Shown piece by piece: positions 9,244 through 17,747 of a DNA stretch of 64,000 nt. The DNA comes from Pedobacter sp. N36a (GTDB lineage Bacteria; Bacteroidota; Bacteroidia; Sphingobacteriales; Sphingobacteriaceae). Where the stretch lies: the NCBI RefSeq assembly GCF_014472395.1, contig NZ_JACSZW010000005.1, positions 124,001-188,000 on the forward strand, written 5' to 3'. Position 1 is the stretch's first letter. Each line of letters starts with the position of its first letter. Made by a program: the position numbers and the translations under genes. The notes beneath the pieces are model-generated. The model ran no database searches and was not told where the DNA came from. It saw only the letters and a list, made by a program, of their open reading frames with translations.

Positions 9244-11061
9244 ATGATGAAATCATTTTTAACTAAACTCCATAACTTAAGCACGAACCTGAATCTTTTA
9301 AGGATATTAAAATTGATTTGGTCGGCATCAAAAACATGGACAGCGGTATCTATTGCTTTCATTGTTATAGAAAGTGCCTTGTTTTTTTCTTCCTTATATA
9401 TGTTGAAGAAATTAATTGACACGGTTTCTAAATATGGAATCAGCAATGTCCAGAATGAATCGGAAGTCATTAAATACCTGTCGCTTGCTGCATTATCTGC
9501 AATTTCTTATGCTGCAATTAAAGCAATTTCAGTCTATATTACCGAAAAACAATCGGGGGAAGTGGCCGAATATATCGATAGTAAAATTCATGAAAGTGCA
9601 ATCGGCCTGGACCTTTCCTTTTATGAGAGTCCCGAGTATTTTGACATTTTAAAACGGGCCAGAGATATGGGAAGCGACCGCCCCAACATGATCGTTTTCA
9701 GCATTGTTGACATTGCGAAAAATGCCATGAGCCTGGTTGTTATCGCTTCTATGTTAGTGGCCATCGACTGGAGGTTATTCCCCATTTTGGCCCTTTTTAT
9801 CATTCCTACATTATGGGTGAGGATTAATTTTGCAGATAGTCAGAATGCGCTCCGAATTGCCCAGACTGCTTTGGAACGAAAATCTGGTTATATGAGCACT
9901 TTATTAACTGCAGATACCCATGCTAAAGAAATCAGAAGTTTTGGACTAGGAGATTACCTTAGAAAAATACATACCAGCATTCGCTTAGACCTCTTATCGG
10001 GAAGACTAAAAATCAGTAAAAGGCGAACTTATAAAGAATTAATTACCTCTACCATTGCCGCAATTGGTTTTTTTTCCTGTATCGCTTATATCGCTATAGG
10101 CAGTATTCATGGCCGCACCAGTGTGGGTGATATTACCTTATTTCTTGTGGCCTTTCCTCAGGCTTTTAACGTCCTGCAGGGCCTGTCTACGAGCATATCG
10201 ACACTCTACCAGAATAACATTTTTGTAAAAAGTATTTTTGAATTGTTCGACTTGAAGAGCAGCTTACCTGAAGTACCAAACCCATTACCCATACCCGAAG
10301 ACTCGTTAATCAACCTGGAAATCAAGAACATGAGTTTTACTTATCCTCATGCGAAACGCCCTACCCTAAGTGACATCAATATCAAAATGCCCGCAGGTAA
10401 AATTGTGGCTGTGGTAGGTATGAATGGTGCTGGAAAATCGACTTTAATTAAGCTGATGTGCAGGTTGTATGACCCGAGCTCTGGTGAGATCACTTTAAAT
10501 GGAATCGACATCCGTAATTTTCAAAGCAGAGAATTTAGAAAGCAAATTTGTGCCGTATTTCAAGACTTTGGAAAATATAATGTTTCTGCCGCGGATAATA
10601 TCCGATTTGGCGATATTGACGGTCAACGCCGGGAAGAGGAAATTGAGGAGGCCGCAAAGAATTCTGGAGCGGACTTGTTTATTGATACTTTCCCTGACCG
10701 TTATCAAACCATTATGGGTAGAATTTTTGAGGATGGACATGAGGTGAGCATTGGTCAATGGCAGAAATTAGCCATTGCAAGAGCATTTTATAGTAAGGCT
10801 CGCTTTATCATTCTGGATGAGGCCACCAGCGCGCTGGACGCAAACGCAGAAAAAACATTGTTCGACTCCTTTCGGGAAAGAATTGGAAACCGCTCTGCTA
10901 TTGTCATCAGCCACAGACAATCTGCAGTGAAACACGCTGATTATATCTATATGCTTTCCAATGGAAAAATAGTAGAATCTGGAACTAATGAAGAATTGAT
11001 GGCATTGCAAGGTCATTATTTTAAACTGTTTAATAAAAATTCAGCGCAAAATCAGGTGTAA
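9244..11061 (+). CDS. ABC exporter, fused permease and ATPase
   Basis: The N-terminal half (about 1-330) is a type IV exporter membrane domain with five or six hydrophobic segments. The C-terminal half is the nucleotide-binding domain: Walker A GMNGAGKST (392-400), Q-loop VFQDFGKY, signature region SIGQWQKLAIARA, Walker B FIILDEATSALD and H-loop VISHR. The signature reads SIGQ rather than LSGGQ, a variant I associate with lantibiotic/NisT-like exporters. As a single 605-aa half-transporter it would act as a homodimer. Its place after sugar-modifying genes suggests export of a glycosylated lipid or small product, perhaps the NRPS product; the cargo is unproven. ATG at 9247 is an alternative start. 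Confidence 0.9.
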   Translation: MMKSFLTKLHNLSTNLNLLRILKLIWSASKTWTAVSIAFIVIESALFFSSLYMLKKLIDTVSKYGISNVQNESEVIKYLSLAALSAISYAAIKAISVYITEKQSGEVAEYIDSKIHESAIGLDLSFYESPEYFDILKRARDMGSDRPNMIVFSIVDIAKNAMSLVVIASMLVAIDWRLFPILALFIIPTLWVRINFADSQNALRIAQTALERKSGYMSTLLTADTHAKEIRSFGLGDYLRKIHTSIRLDLLSGRLKISKRRTYKELITSTIAAIGFFSCIAYIAIGSIHGRTSVGDITLFLVAFPQAFNVLQGLSTSISTLYQNNIFVKSIFELFDLKSSLPEVPNPLPIPEDSLINLEIKNMSFTYPHAKRPTLSDINIKMPAGKIVAVVGMNGAGKSTLIKLMCRLYDPSSGEITLNGIDIRNFQSREFRKQICAVFQDFGKYNVSAADNIRFGDIDGQRREEEIEEAAKNSGADLFIDTFPDRYQTIMGRIFEDGHEVSIGQWQKLAIARAFYSKARFIILDEATSALDANAEKTLFDSFRERIGNRSAIVISHRQSAVKHADYIYMLSNGKIVESGTNEELMALQGHYFKLFNKNSAQNQV

Positions 11062-11087
11062 ATAACAGATTAAACTCATCAGCGATT

Positions 11088-12113
11088 ATGGATCAAGCTA
11101 TTTTAAAAGGGATCAACTATCTTTACGATCATCAATATCCCCACGGGGAATTTTGCTGTTACATCTCTGATGAGGATGAAATGAAGCAATGTATCCCTCA
11201 CAGCAATGTTTTTCCTACATCCCTGATTATGTACTCACTCCTCCAGTTGAAGCAAGATCCTAAAGTGAAAGAGATGCTGGATATGGGCGCTGCATTTTTA
11301 CAGTATCAAAAAATGCGGGGCGGAGTATGGAACAATTTCACCATCCTAAACCCACTGTTTCCCATTTGTCCGCCAGATGTAGACAGCACGGCATGCGCTT
11401 CAAAGGTACTGCAAGCTTTAGGGAAAGTTGATCCTCAGAATGAGGCAATTATTCTGGCTAACAGGCATGCTTCAGGACTATTTTACACTTGGTTTACCCT
11501 TCGCCCAAGTCTGGTGCCCATTAAGGACTTTTGGATGCTCAATTTAAGGGCTTTTAAACATCCGATCTCAACTTTCCTATTTTGGAGAAACACTGAGGCT
11601 GGAAGATATGATATTGACGCTGCCGTAAACGCAAACGCATTATTTTATTTTGGTTATCGCCCGGAAACTGCTCCGATTATCAATTATATGCTGGATATCA
11701 TCGATCAGGAAAAAGAAGGAGACTGCGATCTTTGGTACCGCAATCCTTTCACTATTTATTACTTTTTCTCTAGAACCTACAAAGCCGGCATAGATCAAAT
11801 GAAACCTGCGGTAGATAAAATCGTTCAGCGCATCTTAAAAACCTCAAAATCAAATGGATCTTTCGGCGAAAGTATATTAGATACCGCATTAAGCATCACC
11901 GCGCTACTTCAATGCGGAATAAATACATCCGAGATGGAAGCCGCTGTACAATATTTAATTCAGCAGCAAAAACCATCTGGCTGCTGGCCAAGATGGGCAG
12001 TTTATTATGGTGGCCCTAAAAAAAGGCTGTGCTATGGGTCTGAAGAGATGACCACAGGATTTTGCCTGGAGGCGCTGGCTACTTACCAACATCAATTACA
12101 GCAAAAAGCCTAA
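11088..12113 (+). CDS. Prenyltransferase/squalene-cyclase-fold protein (alpha-alpha toroid)
   Basis: The 341-aa protein shows repeated helical hairpins with QW-like ends (GGVWNNF, GDCDLWYRN, GSFGESILDTA, SGCWPRWAVYYGGP), as in squalene/hopene cyclases and protein prenyltransferase beta subunits. One stretch, PPDVDSTACAS, sits where class II diterpene cyclases have DxDD, but the last Asp is Ser, so protonation-type cyclase activity is doubtful. It follows the ABC exporter by 26 bases and ends in a perfect hairpin terminator. It might bind or modify a prenyl chain; two UbiA prenyltransferases lie within 9 kb. Function is unassigned. Confidence 0.72.
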   Translation: MDQAILKGINYLYDHQYPHGEFCCYISDEDEMKQCIPHSNVFPTSLIMYSLLQLKQDPKVKEMLDMGAAFLQYQKMRGGVWNNFTILNPLFPICPPDVDSTACASKVLQALGKVDPQNEAIILANRHASGLFYTWFTLRPSLVPIKDFWMLNLRAFKHPISTFLFWRNTEAGRYDIDAAVNANALFYFGYRPETAPIINYMLDIIDQEKEGDCDLWYRNPFTIYYFFSRTYKAGIDQMKPAVDKIVQRILKTSKSNGSFGESILDTALSITALLQCGINTSEMEAAVQYLIQQQKPSGCWPRWAVYYGGPKKRLCYGSEEMTTGFCLEALATYQHQLQQKA

Positions 12114-12159
12114 TAATTTAACTATCCTCTGTTCAGAGCTAATTAAATTATTAGGCTTT
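12105..12159. terminator. Bidirectional hairpin terminator between convergent genes
   Basis: Perfect 17-base arms (AAAGCCTAATAATTTAA and its complement, 12105-12121 and 12143-12159) enclose a 21-base loop. The left arm contains the stop codon of the cyclase-fold gene. A/T-rich flanks on both sides suit termination of both the + strand operon and the convergent lipoprotein gene. Confidence 0.8.
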
Positions 12160-12177
12160 AATGTGATCAAAAAAGAA

Positions 12178-13752
12178 CTATTGAGGTTTAGCTTCCACAA
12201 AAGTTGGCGTTTCCGAAACTGCTATCTCTAAAACACCGCCAGGAACGGTCACTTCTTTTACAGACATGGCATCCTTCCCAGGTTGAAGTGTATAAATGAG
12301 TGCTTTTTTAGCAGCACCCAAATCCAATGTATACTTCTCTTTACGATCAGACTCGTCTGGAACAACCAAAACATACATTCTCTTCTTTCCGTATTGGTAC
12401 ACGTCCACTATTGGGTCTTTATTGATCGTATTCAGGTAATAGTAATCACCCATCAATTTAGTCACCTGATGAATGTAATCCGCAGCAGGTCTGCGTTTAT
12501 TTTTATCCACTAAGCCAGAAAAACCAAAAGGACCACCGTCGTCATTTCCAGGTTCATTGTTATCATAAAGCTGATAAAAGAAAACCTTTTCCAAGCCTAC
12601 CCTCGCGTATAATAAGGCCAATCTCAAAATCCAGTCGGCCTGAGTAATTTCTTTAGACTTACTGCCTACTGCAACCGCACGCTGCGCACTTCTTGAACTT
12701 AAGTCGTAACCAGTTTCTGTAGACCATACCGGTATATCACCCAGCTCTGCTGCTGTATAATTGGTAAAGGAATTGGCGATCTCTGTCATGTCGTTGGTTT
12801 CTGGTGCAACACCTCTGCCCTTGCTTCTGAACTTGGCAAACCATCCGGTATAATCATTGGAGTACATATGGTAGTTGACTATATCGAAGCATAAATCTAC
12901 CTGACCATCTTTTTTAAGTCCTCTATGTTTCCTGCACCATTCTACCATTCCTTTCACAAATTCCACATTTGGTTTTGCAATGCCTCCCATCACGACCATC
13001 ATCGTAGGGTCAGCTGCTTTTACACCAATACCTGGACCAAGCGTTCCTTTGTGACCATCATAAAATGCAGATAATTGTGCTGCAAATTCTTCAGGACTCT
13101 GCTGCGCATCTTTTCCTCTCCACCACTTATCAGGTTCATTACTGCTTTCCATATATTTCACATAGCCAAGACCAACCACTGGGGCAGCTCCTTCTTTCGG
13201 AACGAGAATGAGTTTGTGATCAACATTTTTATTGCGTCCATATCTTGCGGCAAGCTGAAAACCTGCTCTGGCAATGTCGATATAAGATTTAGGGGAATCT
13301 CTTTTTGCACCGTATGGAACTGGACTTAGGTCTCTTTGTCTTTGATGCTCAGGATAAGTGCTGATCAGCCAGCTTGGGGTCACCTGCAAATCAACCAGTA
13401 CAGTTATACTGTCACGATAACAGTTCTCATAAATCTCATCGTAACTCCAGCCACCTTCTGGTTTATGGTTAAATCTATAAACGCCTTTCTGCGGCTCTAT
13501 ACGTTCCCAATCCAGGAAATGCCTAAAACCACTGAAGTTGCGAATCAGGTTATATTTCGCGGAATCAAAATTATTGTGACTCTCATAAAAGTCCCATTCG
13601 AAACCATTTATGCCAAACATATCCTTGATCTTAACCTGCTTATTTCTGAGCGGTTTTATTTCTCCAGGCGATTTTATATCTTGCGTACAACCTGCCAGGG
13701 AGCTTAGGAAGATTAATAATACGCTACTGATTAATAGGTAAGTTTTTCTCAT
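12178..13752 (-). CDS. Lipoprotein glycoside hydrolase, clan GH-A type
   Basis: A type II signal peptide ends in LAGC (lipid-bearing Cys22). The 500-residue body looks like a (beta/alpha)8 glycosidase: DWERIEPQKGVY near the N-terminus, an acid/base candidate Glu206 in ESSNEPDKWW and a nucleophile candidate Glu346 in WSTETGYD. This spacing is normal for clan GH-A (GH39/GH5-like). A small C-terminal beta domain follows. It is probably exposed on the outer membrane or in the periplasm. It may trim or turn over the polysaccharide made by this locus, but no substrate can be deduced. It is a single-gene unit convergent with the + strand operon. Confidence 0.82.
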   Translation of the reverse strand: MRKTYLLISSVLLIFLSSLAGCTQDIKSPGEIKPLRNKQVKIKDMFGINGFEWDFYESHNNFDSAKYNLIRNFSGFRHFLDWERIEPQKGVYRFNHKPEGGWSYDEIYENCYRDSITVLVDLQVTPSWLISTYPEHQRQRDLSPVPYGAKRDSPKSYIDIARAGFQLAARYGRNKNVDHKLILVPKEGAAPVVGLGYVKYMESSNEPDKWWRGKDAQQSPEEFAAQLSAFYDGHKGTLGPGIGVKAADPTMMVVMGGIAKPNVEFVKGMVEWCRKHRGLKKDGQVDLCFDIVNYHMYSNDYTGWFAKFRSKGRGVAPETNDMTEIANSFTNYTAAELGDIPVWSTETGYDLSSRSAQRAVAVGSKSKEITQADWILRLALLYARVGLEKVFFYQLYDNNEPGNDDGGPFGFSGLVDKNKRRPAADYIHQVTKLMGDYYYLNTINKDPIVDVYQYGKKRMYVLVVPDESDRKEKYTLDLGAAKKALIYTLQPGKDAMSVKEVTVPGGVLEIAVSETPTFVEAKPQ

Positions 13753-14142
13753 ACAAATTTGTTTACTCTAATATACTACAAGTAGCTAAAATTATGCCTA
13801 CATAGTTAAATAAGTTAAATCCTAAGCTGTAGGTAAATTATTTATTCTAAAAAATATCAGGAACAACATCATAAAAAGTATTGATTAAGAAAACAAATAG
13901 TTGTAGAATTTATAACGAAACCTTTAAATAACTGCTGCTTTTTTTAGATTTGCTCATCTCTCGAACTACCCAATTTCATACACGGAGTCCTTTTCCAGCA
14001 AATATACGGTGCTTAAAAAACGTAAAAAGAGTCTGTTATTAAGAAAGGAACGCTATCTTTAGCCTGAAGACGCGGCGGATATCATGTCGAAAATGTAAAG
14101 GAAATCTTCGTTTGATATTGAACCCGCCAAATCACAGGCAAT
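13753..14142. other. Intergenic region with a probable + strand promoter and long leader
   Basis: This 390-base, AT-rich divergent spacer separates the glycosidase lipoprotein from the glycosyltransferase operon. I find no credible ORF on either strand. It contains a Bacteroidetes-type promoter (next entry), which implies a leader of about 180 bases ahead of the TTG start at 14143. Confidence 0.6.
13923..13952 (+). promoter_or_regulatory. Candidate Bacteroidetes promoter for the 14143-17301 operon
   Basis: TAGATTTG at 13945-13952 fits the -7 consensus TAnnTTTG. A TTTA at 13923-13926 lies 18 bases before it and could serve as the -33 element. The direction matches the downstream glycosyltransferase operon. 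Confidence 0.5.
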
Positions 14143-15321
14143 TTGAAAAAATTGAAGAATAAAAATCATCAAGAAATAGCTATAATCACCTGCTGTATGG
14201 ACGACTGGGGCGGAAGTGAAGAACTTTGGGCAAAAAGTATCCCTATGTTAAAAAAAGGTACCCGTCTGAGGTTATATAAAAATCGTATCAACAGATCGCA
14301 TCCCGAGTTTGTTAAACTGATCGAGCAGCAAGTCAATTTGATAGAGCTGGAGCCTGACCTTTCTTTAGCCCAACAATTCAAAAGAAAAATCGGACAGCTG
14401 ATTAAAAGAGCGACCATCAAAAATTATAGACAAAATGCAGGTTTAGATCGGTTCAGGGATCAGTTGAAGAAACAGCCTCCAGAACTGGTGATCGTTGCGC
14501 AGGGAATCAATTTTGATGGTCTGATTTACGCTTATGAATGTCACCTGCTGAACATACCATATGTAATTATTGCGCAGAAGGCAGTTGATTTTTATTGGCC
14601 CTATCCTACTGACCGCGACTATATGAAGCAAACGCTGCTTCATGCAAAACAATGCTTTTTTGTTTCCAATCATAATAAGACTTTAACTGAAGAACAATTT
14701 GGATTGCGCTTAAACAACAGCACTGTTGTTTTTAATCCCATAAAAACCAAGGTTCATATCTTACCACATCCGGATACCGTTAATGGATATAAGCTGGCTT
14801 GTGTAGCCCGTCTATTTGTCATTGATAAGGCCCAGGATATTTTAATAAGGATCATGAATAAAAAGAAGTGGAGGGAAAGACCCATTATGCTTTCTTTTAT
14901 CGGATCTGGACTAGATGAACAAGGCATTAAAGAAATGGCGCAGCTTTTAGCACTCGACAATGTTGAGTTCAATGGTTTTCATGAGGATATAGATAACTTA
15001 TGGAGAAATTATCACGCCCTGTTATTGCCTTCGAGAAGTGAAGGACTTCCATTGTCAATGATTGAGGCCATGTCCGTTGGACGTACTGTTATTGTCAGTA
15101 ATGCCGGTGGCAATGCCGATATCATTAACGACAGTATAAATGGTTTCATAGCAGAAGCCACAGAAAAAGATTTTGAATCTGCTATGGAACGCGCATGGGA
15201 ACTGCGCGATCAATGGCCAGAAATAGGAAAAGCAGCTTCATTACATATAACAAATCACCTCCCAATTTCTCCGGAAACGGATTTCGCGAATCAACTAAAC
15301 TTCCTGCTAGATGAGTTATAA
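14143..15321 (+). CDS. Glycosyltransferase, GT4 family
   Basis: This is a 392-aa GT-B fold enzyme. The C-terminal donor domain is clear: CVARLFVIDKAQDILI, FIGSGLDE, VEFNGFHEDI and the EX7E block LPSRSEGLPLSMIEAMSVG. The N-terminal domain starts with IAIITCCMDDWGGSEELW, where the early Gly loop binds substrate. An in-frame stop at 14119-14121 and the absence of an upstream ATG force a non-ATG start; TTG at 14143 is the best choice and TTG 14152 is an alternative. It overlaps the next GT2 gene by 11 bases, so they are co-translated. Donor sugar unknown. Confidence 0.88.
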   Translation: MKKLKNKNHQEIAIITCCMDDWGGSEELWAKSIPMLKKGTRLRLYKNRINRSHPEFVKLIEQQVNLIELEPDLSLAQQFKRKIGQLIKRATIKNYRQNAGLDRFRDQLKKQPPELVIVAQGINFDGLIYAYECHLLNIPYVIIAQKAVDFYWPYPTDRDYMKQTLLHAKQCFFVSNHNKTLTEEQFGLRLNNSTVVFNPIKTKVHILPHPDTVNGYKLACVARLFVIDKAQDILIRIMNKKKWRERPIMLSFIGSGLDEQGIKEMAQLLALDNVEFNGFHEDIDNLWRNYHALLLPSRSEGLPLSMIEAMSVGRTVIVSNAGGNADIINDSINGFIAEATEKDFESAMERAWELRDQWPEIGKAASLHITNHLPISPETDFANQLNFLLDEL

Positions 15322-16303
15322 CCCATTAGTTTCGATTGTTATCCCCACATTTAATAGAGCAGATAAGCTCTCTGATGCTATTGAAAGTGCCCTCAATCAA
15401 ACTTATAAAAATGTTCAGGTAATTGTTATTGACGACGGATCGACAGATGACACCGCTGAGCTTGTCAAAAAATACCCAGAGGTAGAATATCATTGGCAGA
15501 AAAACGGCGGACAAGCCGCAGCAAGAAATAAAGGCTTAAAAAATGCAAAAGGCCCAATTCTGGCTTCTTTGGATTCAGATGACCTCTGGTATCCAAATTT
15601 CCTGGAAAGATGTGTGGAAAAACTGGAATCAGACCATCTTGATTTCGTTTTCGCAAACTGGGATCAGGATGTAAAAGTTGGAGACAGCTGGGATTTTTTA
15701 TCCGGTGACCCGTTTTTAAAGCCATATCATCAGCACATCAAAAACCATTGGTCAGATCTCGGTAACAAAGAATTAAGAAATCTATTCCTTAAGGCCTGCC
15801 CTTCCCCTTCCTCCGCTGTGGTTATCCGTAAATCTTCGATTGTTTCAGGCTGGGATGAGCAAATTAACATTGGAGATGATTGGTGTATGTACCTGGAAAT
15901 GATCCTGACAAAGAAATGTAAAGCCGCATATACGCTGGATCGCTTATGGAGAAAACGTGTGGACGAGATCAACATTTTTGACGGTAGAAAATGGAGCGAG
16001 ATTCTGGAATTCCTATATATTGCTGATTTAAAAATTAAAATAGATAAGTTTAAGGACATGCTTCACAAAGATGAACTCAAAATCCTACAAAGAAGGTATA
16101 TGGCGAGTCTGGTGGAATTGTCCAAACATAACCTAATTCGGGAATTCAACATCCCCCATTCTTTCCGCTTATTGAAACGCTCATTTGCAATTGATATTCC
16201 TTTTACCCTGAGAACCATCCCCACTGTGATGATGAAGGGATTTGCCAGTAAAGTGAAAAATTTAACGGAGAAGTTTAATAAACAAAATAATCTAACCCCC
16301 TAA
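15311..16303 (+). CDS. Glycosyltransferase, GT2 family
   Basis: A GT-A nucleotide-sugar domain starts at residue 6: VSIVIPTFNRADKL, VIVIDDGSTDDT, NGGQAAARNKG and SLDSDDLWY, the last being the DxD metal site. The remaining 180 residues form a helical C-terminal domain without membrane segments. Overall it resembles single-addition GT2 enzymes of O-antigen clusters. It is the middle gene of a three-gene run with the GT4 upstream (11-base overlap) and the UbiA protein 12 bases downstream. Confidence 0.9.
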   Translation: MSYNPLVSIVIPTFNRADKLSDAIESALNQTYKNVQVIVIDDGSTDDTAELVKKYPEVEYHWQKNGGQAAARNKGLKNAKGPILASLDSDDLWYPNFLERCVEKLESDHLDFVFANWDQDVKVGDSWDFLSGDPFLKPYHQHIKNHWSDLGNKELRNLFLKACPSPSSAVVIRKSSIVSGWDEQINIGDDWCMYLEMILTKKCKAAYTLDRLWRKRVDEINIFDGRKWSEILEFLYIADLKIKIDKFKDMLHKDELKILQRRYMASLVELSKHNLIREFNIPHSFRLLKRSFAIDIPFTLRTIPTVMMKGFASKVKNLTEKFNKQNNLTP

Positions 16304-16314
16304 AAGCGCAGCTA

Positions 16315-17301
16315 TTGAGGTTTTTTAAAATAATCAGGTCTGTAGAATGGTGGGAATATAAATTACCGCCATTACTAGCTATTGGTTATGCTACCGCATT
16401 AAAAACCGAAGGTGTTTTTTTGATGGCTATCCCCCAATTGCTATTCTTACTATTTGCTCTGGTGATTGGTGCTGTTTATGTAAGTATCATCAATGATTTG
16501 ACGGATATTGAAGCCGACCTAGCCAGTGGAAAAGCCAATAGAATGGTGGGCATACGTCCTGAAATCCGATGGATTTTTCCCACCATATGCTTATTGGCAG
16601 GTCTGGTATGCGGTTATTTTTTGTATCCCGATCGTTTATCTATCTTTTTATACCTGATCCCATGGATCAGTTTCAGCCTTTATTCTTTCCGTCCGGTCAG
16701 GTTAAAAAACAGGAAGATTTGGGGTGTCCTGGCTGATGCTTCTGGCTCCCATATTTTTACGAGTCTCTTAATGGTGAGTAGCATTAGTTATGCGACCGGG
16801 CAATCTATAGACTGGCTTTGGTTTTGGAGTACCGGTGTCTGGGCTTTGTGTTATGGCTCCAGGGGAATCCTCTGGCACCAGTTCTATGATCGGAAAAACG
16901 ACATTCAGGCAGATTTAAATACTTATGCAGTAAACATCTTACCTGATCGTTTCAGAAATAAAGAAATCACCATTTTCTGTATAGAACTTGCAGCAATCGC
17001 AACCATGCTGTTTTCGCTGCAGCTACTCCTACCTGTGTTATTTTTGATCCTTTATGTTTTGCTTGCAGTGATCCGTTCAACACGCCTGCAGTATATCCCT
17101 GTCCTCATTATTTCTCCAGAAAACCAGCCTTTCCACATCTTAATGGCCGATTTTTATCAGGTATTTTTCCCCCTTGCACTATTGATTACCGCAGCCTTTG
17201 TACAACCCTATGCCTGGATGATATTACTCGCTCATCTGGTACTTTTCCCTCAAAAAACCCTCACCGCAATTAAAGATTTTAAGTCTTTACTATCAAAATA
17301 G
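16315..17301 (+). CDS. UbiA-family membrane prenyltransferase
   Basis: This 328-aa polytopic protein has about eight hydrophobic segments. The first Asp-rich motif is NDLTDIEADLASGKANRM (N60, D61, D64, D68), and a second acidic stretch is YDRKNDIQADLNTY. Both are needed in UbiA enzymes for Mg-diphosphate binding. It therefore probably transfers a prenyl chain to, or a polar group onto, a lipid acceptor. The start is TTG at 16315, as no ATG is well placed. It ends 11 bases from a convergent small gene. It differs from the DPPR-synthase-like UbiA at 19226-20224, which carries the HPxKxxR extension, so the two should have different substrates. Confidence 0.85.
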   Translation: MRFFKIIRSVEWWEYKLPPLLAIGYATALKTEGVFLMAIPQLLFLLFALVIGAVYVSIINDLTDIEADLASGKANRMVGIRPEIRWIFPTICLLAGLVCGYFLYPDRLSIFLYLIPWISFSLYSFRPVRLKNRKIWGVLADASGSHIFTSLLMVSSISYATGQSIDWLWFWSTGVWALCYGSRGILWHQFYDRKNDIQADLNTYAVNILPDRFRNKEITIFCIELAAIATMLFSLQLLLPVLFLILYVLLAVIRSTRLQYIPVLIISPENQPFHILMADFYQVFFPLALLITAAFVQPYAWMILLAHLVLFPQKTLTAIKDFKSLLSK

Positions 17302-17312
17302 CAAAGTCCAGA

Positions 17313-17744
17313 TCATGGCTCTCCAATTTCATCAGGTGGATAAAGTAAATAAGAAAATGGATTTGGAACTGGGCTTTTGTAGGGATTATAGAGCCCTATA
17401 TATCGAACTATCCTGGTTTCATCAGTCTTATGGATAAAAAAATCACTCGACAGCAAAAATGTCCTGATCAATTCAAAAATCAGATTTGAATCTTCCCAAT
17501 TCATGTTGAGGTAGTACATTGTTTTCCATCTTAAATTGGTCATGATATGATTTCCTCCAGCGGCAAAATAATCATCCACATAATGAGCTACACTTCCAGG
17601 TTCCAGCTTCAAATATTTAAATTCACGTTCGATGAGTAAGGCCGCAAACTGTTTTACTCCTGGAGACACAAAATACAAAGTAGGAGGAATAAGTATGCTT
17701 CCTGAGGCCAGGCCTGTTAACAATAAAAATTTCCTGCGCTTCAT
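17313..17744 (-). CDS. Small exported protein paired with GMC oxidoreductase
   Basis: The 143-aa protein starts with a Tat-like KRRKFLLLTGLASGS leader. The rest matches no family I can name with confidence, but size, leader and position (3 bases after a GMC oxidoreductase) parallel the gluconate 2-dehydrogenase subunit 3 protein at 25329-25904. I infer a small chaperone or carrier subunit escorting the oxidoreductase across the inner membrane. It is the last gene of the run HAD, UbiA, GMC, small subunit. Confidence 0.6.
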   Translation of the reverse strand: MKRRKFLLLTGLASGSILIPPTLYFVSPGVKQFAALLIEREFKYLKLEPGSVAHYVDDYFAAGGNHIMTNLRWKTMYYLNMNWEDSNLIFELIRTFLLSSDFFIHKTDETRIVRYIGLYNPYKSPVPNPFSYLLYPPDEIGEP

Positions 17745-17747
17745 AAC

